This document shows positions 34,529 to 38,562 of a stretch of DNA of 38,562 nt, one piece after another. Source of the DNA: Bacteroides sp. (GTDB lineage Bacteria > Bacteroidota > Bacteroidia > Bacteroidales > Muribaculaceae); NCBI GenBank assembly GCA_014802425.1, contig JAAVCH010000030.1, forward strand, positions 77,759 to 116,320, in the 5' to 3' direction. The notes beneath the pieces are model-generated. The model was not told the DNA's origin. It did no database searches and saw only the letters and a list, made by a program, of their open reading frames with translations. Positions within the stretch are counted from its first letter, which is position 1. Each line of letters starts with the position of its first letter. The position numbers and the translations under genes were made by a program.

Positions 34529-35944
34529 ATGGAAACAGACAACCCTACATACCACACCTACGACATCAACGACCCGTCGATGTTCGAGACTGACTCCAAC
34601 CAGGACATCATCAAGGTCATTGGAGTGGGAGGAGGAGGCGGCAACGCCGTCAACTACATGTTCCGCCAGAATATCCCGAACATCAACTTCGTAGTCTGCA
34701 ACACCGATGAACAGGCACTGCGCAAATCGCCGGTGCCCCATAAACTCATACTCGGCCCCACGATCACCAAAGGACGCGGAGCTGGCAACAAGCCTGAAAT
34801 CGGCCGCGAATGCGCCGAGGCCAGCGCCGAAGAAATCAAGAAGCTTTTCGACGACCAGACGGAAATGGTGTTCGTCACCGCCGGCATGGGCGGCGGCACA
34901 GGCACAGGAGCCGGTCCCGTCGTGGCCCGTCTGGCCAAAGAAGCCGGAATGCTGACCATCGGCATCGTCACCGTGCCCTTCCTCTTCGAAGGCCAGAAGA
35001 AGATCCTCAAGGCCCTCGACGGCGCCGACGAGATGCAGAAGCACGTCGACGCCCTGCTCGTGATCAACAACGAGAACCTCATCGACCTCTACAAGGACCT
35101 CAACTTCTTCAACGCCTTCGAACGCGCCGACGACACTCTGGCCAACGCGGCCCGCTCCATCTCGGACATCATCTCCGAGGACTGCTACATCAACGTCGAC
35201 TTCCAGGACGTGAAGACAATCCTGAAGGATTCGGGCACGGCCATCATCTCCACGGCTACCGGCACGGGCGAGAACCGTGTGACCGACGCCATCCAGAACG
35301 CCCTGCACTCCCCGCTGCTCAAGCGCCACGACATAAACACGTCGCAGCGCCTGCTCTTCAAGTTCGTGTGCTCACGTGAGGCGGAGCGTCCGCTGCAGGC
35401 CCAGGAAATCAGCGAAATCCAGAAATTCACCGACAACCTTCCCTCCACGATCGACGTGAAATGGGGTATCGCCGACGACCCCGCCATGGGCGACGACGTG
35501 AAGGTGACCATCCTCGCCTCGGGCTTCGACGTGACGCTGCGCGAAGGCACGCAGATCAAGGCCGGAAAATCCAGCGAAGGGGAAAGGAAAATCGACTTCG
35601 GAGGAGGTGGACTCACACAGTCCCCCTCGCAGCCGCGCAACGACGAGTCGAAGAACCGCCTCAAGGAAATGTACGGCGAGGAGAAGCTCATGAAGCAGAG
35701 CCGCGACGCCGCCAAGGTGAAATATGCCGTGCTGCTCCCCTCGCAGTTCGACGACATGGAGGTGATCGCCATGATCGAGCGCACCCCCACCTTCAACCGC
35801 GATTCGAGATTCAACGATGAACTCGCCCGCATCTCCCGGCCGACCCAGTCCCGCATGGGTGGTTTCGGTTCCTCCCAACAGCCCCAGTCGCCGGCAGGCT
35901 CCGCGTCCGGCAACAACAACGGCAAGCCCCTGATCTCCTTCTGA
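34529..35944 (+). CDS. ftsZ: Cell division tubulin homologue FtsZ
   Basis: GTP-dependent polymer that forms the division ring. 471 residues. IKVIGVGGGGGNAVNYMF begins the nucleotide-binding fold, and the tubulin signature GGGTGTG occupies 121-127. NTDEQALRKSPVPHKLILGP and the T7-type region (NVDFQDVKTIL) are present. After the globular part (to about residue 350) comes a disordered, charged and then Gln/Ser/Gly/Asn-rich linker, ending in NNNGKPLISF. That end does not look like the E. coli-type C-terminal peptide, so FtsA binding may differ. It is the last gene of the division cluster proper; no intrinsic terminator is evident before the next gene, 58 bp away. Confidence 0.97.
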   Translation: METDNPTYHTYDINDPSMFETDSNQDIIKVIGVGGGGGNAVNYMFRQNIPNINFVVCNTDEQALRKSPVPHKLILGPTITKGRGAGNKPEIGRECAEASAEEIKKLFDDQTEMVFVTAGMGGGTGTGAGPVVARLAKEAGMLTIGIVTVPFLFEGQKKILKALDGADEMQKHVDALLVINNENLIDLYKDLNFFNAFERADDTLANAARSISDIISEDCYINVDFQDVKTILKDSGTAIISTATGTGENRVTDAIQNALHSPLLKRHDINTSQRLLFKFVCSREAERPLQAQEISEIQKFTDNLPSTIDVKWGIADDPAMGDDVKVTILASGFDVTLREGTQIKAGKSSEGERKIDFGGGGLTQSPSQPRNDESKNRLKEMYGEEKLMKQSRDAAKVKYAVLLPSQFDDMEVIAMIERTPTFNRDSRFNDELARISRPTQSRMGGFGSSQQPQSPAGSASGNNNGKPLISF

Positions 35945-36002
35945 GGCCGTCAGGAATCAAGCAAACAAACGAACAAAAACATATCTTTCCGATTTTTCAA
36001 AA

Positions 36003-37682
36003 ATGGAGAATTCCTTTCAGATGGTCGCAAAGACCTTTCAGGGCCTTGAAGACGTGCTCCGCGACGAATTGATAGCATTAGGCGCAGAGAATGTCGAGAC
36101 AGGCGTCAGAATGGTATCTTTCGAAGGGGATCTCGAAATCCTCTACAAGGCCAACCTATGCTGTCGCACAGCCCTGCGCGTCCTGCGCCCTATCGTGAAA
36201 TTCACCGCCGACGATCCCGACGAGCTCTACGACTATGTGCGCGACATGGACTGGAGCCAGTACATGACCCCGGACTCAACCTTCTCGGTCGACTCAACCG
36301 TCAACAGTACTGCGTTCAACCATTCTAAATACGTGACCTACCGGGTCAAGGACGCCATCGTCGACCATTTCACCGACAACACCGGGCGCCGTCCGTCAAT
36401 CCGCATCACGTCGCCCGACCTGCGCCTGGACGTCCACATCCAGCAGAACCGGGTCACGATTTCACTCGACTCCAGCGGCGAGCCCCTGTCGAAGCGCGGC
36501 TACCGCGTGGAACAGACCGAGGCTCCCATCAACGAGGTGCTGGCCGCAGGCATCATCATGAAGACCGGATGGCACGGCGAGTGCGACTTCGCCGACCCGA
36601 TGTGCGGCTCAGGCACGTTCCTCATCGAGGCCGCCCTCATCGCCGGCAACATCAATCCGGGCATCTACCGGGAGCACTTCGCTTTCGAGAAATGGCGCGA
36701 TTTCGACTCGGAACTGTTTGAGTCGATCTACAACGACGACTCGGCCGAGCGCGACATCACTTGCGAGATCATGGGGGGCGACATAAGCCACGAAGCCGTG
36801 GCCATAGCCCGCAAGAACATCCGCGCCGCACGCCTCGAGCAGAACATCTCGCTCGTGTGCAAGCCCATGCAGGAATGGGACGAGAACGACCGCGACAGCG
36901 GCATACTCGTGACCAATCCCCCCTACGGCGAGCGTCTGCGCCCCGCCGACATGGAAGGACTCTACCGCGAGCTCGGGGAAGCCCTCAAGAAGCACTTCCA
37001 GGGATGGAACGCCTGGATCCTCGGCTACCGCGACGAGCATTTCGCCTCCATCGGCCTCAAGCCCTCGGTGAAATACCCCATACTGAACGGCGCCCTCGAA
37101 TGCTCGCTGCGCGAGTACGTGCTGTTCAGCGGAAAGTACAATGAGTTCCGCGCCTCCGGAGGAAGCGTCCATAACGAAGAATTCGAACGCACCCCCAAGA
37201 TCAGGGCCCACCATAAGAGCGACTCCGAATGGGAGCGCGAGGCACGCCCCTACAAGCATAAACCCGACCGCAAGTCCCGGCGTGACTTCGACGACGCCGA
37301 CGGCGGAAGCCGCCGCGACTTCAAGCCGAAAAAGGAATTCAAGCCGAAACGCGACTTCAAGCCGGGCAGGGACCTCGACCGCAGGGCCGACAGGGATTTC
37401 GACCGCAGGGCCGACAGGGATTTCGACCGCAGGGCCGACAGGGACTTCGACCGCAAGCCCCGCCGCGATTTCGGCGAAACCGGAGGTGAGAGCCGCCGTG
37501 AGTTCAAGCCGAAGAAGGACTTCAAGCCGAAACGCGCTGACTTCAAGCCGAACAATGACTTCAGCAAACCTCGCCAGGTCAGCGACCGCGGGCCGCGCCT
37601 GAGTCCGGAAAGCACCACAATCAGCAATCCGGTCTATATGCGTTCGCGCCGTCAGGCCAAGAAGACCGGCGAAGACCGGTGA
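36003..37682 (+). CDS. RlmL-like THUMP class I RNA methyltransferase with basic repeat tail
   Basis: 559 residues. Residues 1-150 form the ferredoxin-like plus THUMP RNA-binding part (FQMVAKTFQGLEDVLRDELI at the start). The methyltransferase domain follows with FADPMCGSGTFLIEAALIAG (SAM-binding) and NPPY at 305-308 (VTNPPYGERL). This matches the N-terminal half of E. coli RlmL, which makes m2G2445 in 23S rRNA; the exact target here is inferred. After about residue 380 comes a tail of roughly 180 residues, very rich in Arg, Lys, Asp and Phe. It has repeated DFKPKR and DRRADRDF units and a 24-bp DNA repeat. The tail is probably disordered and RNA-binding. The next gene begins 16 bp downstream. 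Confidence 0.88.
   Translation: MENSFQMVAKTFQGLEDVLRDELIALGAENVETGVRMVSFEGDLEILYKANLCCRTALRVLRPIVKFTADDPDELYDYVRDMDWSQYMTPDSTFSVDSTVNSTAFNHSKYVTYRVKDAIVDHFTDNTGRRPSIRITSPDLRLDVHIQQNRVTISLDSSGEPLSKRGYRVEQTEAPINEVLAAGIIMKTGWHGECDFADPMCGSGTFLIEAALIAGNINPGIYREHFAFEKWRDFDSELFESIYNDDSAERDITCEIMGGDISHEAVAIARKNIRAARLEQNISLVCKPMQEWDENDRDSGILVTNPPYGERLRPADMEGLYRELGEALKKHFQGWNAWILGYRDEHFASIGLKPSVKYPILNGALECSLREYVLFSGKYNEFRASGGSVHNEEFERTPKIRAHHKSDSEWEREARPYKHKPDRKSRRDFDDADGGSRRDFKPKKEFKPKRDFKPGRDLDRRADRDFDRRADRDFDRRADRDFDRKPRRDFGETGGESRREFKPKKDFKPKRADFKPNNDFSKPRQVSDRGPRLSPESTTISNPVYMRSRRQAKKTGEDR
37377..37448 (+). repeat. Three tandem 24-bp repeats in the methyltransferase tail
   Basis: Three 24-bp units at 37377, 37401 and 37425 encode DRRADRDF each. 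They differ by at most one base (the third ends GACTTC instead of GATTTC), and a partial fourth unit follows. Because 24 is a multiple of three, copy-number change would alter tail length without breaking the frame. Confidence 0.9.
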
Positions 37683-37698
37683 AACCTAACATCATACC

Positions 37699-38223
37699 AT
37701 GTCAGAAGACGAAGATAAGAAAATAAACATCTTCAGCCATCAGTTCGCCAAGGAGCTTATGGCTGAAGAGGGTCTGCCGACTCCGAAATTCATGCCCGTC
37801 GACGAGAACACTCTCGCCGAGGGGCTTGCCTTTCTGGAGTCCCTGAAACCTCCGTTCCTGCTGCGGCGCGACAGCGCCGACGCCGAGCACGAGGCCCTCA
37901 TCATCGATTCGCTCCCCGAGGCCAAGGACGCCCTGGAGGAAATGGTGCGAGTGGCCCCGGACGCCGACCCTGCCACCGGAATAGCCATAATCGAGGACTA
38001 TATCCCGGTGGAGAAGTACCATTACACGCTGGACATCAGCGGCCCGGAGGCTGCGGTCTACCCCACCGCGGCCGACCCCGGATTCATGACCCGGCTCCGG
38101 CGTATGGTGATCGAGCCGCTGGTGCAGATACTGCGCGCACTCGACACACCTCTCCCCGACTCAATCACGCTCGGCATCCTTGACGTCGAGGGACAACCCG
38201 TAATCACCGACATCACTCCATGA
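37699..38223 (+). CDS. Small PurD-like ATP-grasp derivative, probably inactive
   Basis: 174 residues, cytoplasmic by composition. I read it as a shrunken relative of phosphoribosylamine-glycine ligase (PurD). EEGLPTPKFMPVDENTLAEG resembles the PurD stretch before the ATP site. PPFLLRRDSADAEHEALIID and LPEAKDALEEM align with the PVVVKADGLAAGKGV region and its following helix. IAIIEDYIPVEKYHYTLDIS aligns with the IEEFL-GEE strand, and ITLGILDVEGQPVITDI with the GVLYAGLM region. The Lys and Gly-rich ATP loop is replaced by RRDSADAEHEA, so catalysis is unlikely. True PurD is about 420 residues. The alignment is by eye and moderate. It lies 16 bp after the methyltransferase gene and overlaps the next gene by 4 bp. 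Confidence 0.5.
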   Translation: MSEDEDKKINIFSHQFAKELMAEEGLPTPKFMPVDENTLAEGLAFLESLKPPFLLRRDSADAEHEALIIDSLPEAKDALEEMVRVAPDADPATGIAIIEDYIPVEKYHYTLDISGPEAAVYPTAADPGFMTRLRRMVIEPLVQILRALDTPLPDSITLGILDVEGQPVITDITP

Positions 38224-38562
38224 ACCAGCGGATTCTTACGGCCGCAGGCATGTATATCGTCATCATCCTGGCGGTGATCTACGCGGTCACCGCCTATTTC
38301 TGCGTGCCCGCCACTCCGCCTCAGCCTTTCGGAATCCTATTTCCCTCGCCGCGCGAGTGGCCGCTCATCCCGATCGCGGCATCCTCCCTCAACCTTCTGC
38401 TCATAGCCGCCTGCAGCCTGCTGCTCTACATCACCAACAAGAGCTACGGCATAGTGAAGAGCCAGCAGCCGCTCTGGACATCCTTCTTCCTCCCCCTCAT
38501 GTGCGGCAACACGATGATCAGCGGCCATCTGACGGCTTCCCCCGTAGTGGTCGGCATGCTGC
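38220..38562 (+). CDS. Multi-pass membrane protein, start only
   Basis: The ATG at 38220 overlaps the previous stop codon as ATGA, and the frame stays open to the window end (114 complete codons). The protein opens MNQRILTAAGMYIVIILAVI with a membrane helix at about 8-27. A short loop (PATPPQPFGILFPSPREWP) and a second helix at about 52-72 (AASSLNLLLIAACSLLLYI) follow, and a third hydrophobic stretch begins after residue 88. I do not recognise the family. Coupling to the PurD-like gene suggests the same operon. Confidence 0.75.
   Translation, partial: MNQRILTAAGMYIVIILAVIYAVTAYFCVPATPPQPFGILFPSPREWPLIPIAASSLNLLLIAACSLLLYITNKSYGIVKSQQPLWTSFFLPLMCGNTMISGHLTASPVVVGML

Overview
The window is a G+C-rich chromosomal segment from a member of the Bacteroidales, most likely a Muribaculaceae-type gut bacterium. 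The support is Bacteroidetes-type promoters (TTTG, then TAnnTTTG), start sites without strong Shine-Dalgarno sequences, an Omp28-like protein pair, Bacteroidetes-style C-terminal motifs on secreted proteins, a long MraY with the Bacteroidetes insertion, and a division/wall cluster in the Bacteroidetes order. Genus and species cannot be read from the sequence.

Left half (1-19742), minus strand. Read in transcription order: ybeY, mnmG, a 1.27-kb gene-free stretch, apt, a four-gene operon of secreted proteins, uvrC, and rnr (cut by the window edge). The four-gene operon (15003 down to 4214) has its own consensus promoter, a structured leader of about 200 nt, inverted repeats in the gaps and a terminator. 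It encodes a 561-residue two-domain protein, two paralogous Omp28-like thioredoxin-fold proteins with CGYC motifs, and a 1710-residue protein that multiplies the same two domains into the order A-B-A-A-A-A-A-B. All four carry signal peptides and end in the same short C-terminal motif. I regard this as the best candidate for an undescribed system.

The stretch between apt and mnmG (15982-17250) is the second remarkable region. Two parS-like palindromes flank at least 14 co-oriented TTCCACA-type boxes, five copies of ATAATATAG and an exact 27-bp direct repeat. The plus strand is strongly C-rich. A perfect 18-bp inverted repeat abuts the right palindrome. It looks like a centromere-like or origin-like element, but no ParB or DnaA gene lies in the window.

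Right half (20235-38562), plus strand. This is a compact division and cell-wall cluster: rsmH, ftsL-like, ftsI with a PASTA domain, murE, mraY, murD, ftsW, murG, murC, ftsQ, ftsA, ftsZ. It supplies peptidoglycan precursor synthesis from UDP-MurNAc to lipid II, the septal synthase pair FtsW-FtsI, and the FtsQ/FtsL/FtsA/FtsZ divisome. mraZ is missing in front of rsmH. A consensus promoter is embedded in the 3' end of murC and probably gives ftsQ-ftsA-ftsZ extra expression. After ftsZ come an RlmL-like rRNA methyltransferase with a long repetitive basic tail, a small protein that looks like a decayed PurD-type ATP-grasp domain, and the start of a membrane protein that runs off the window.
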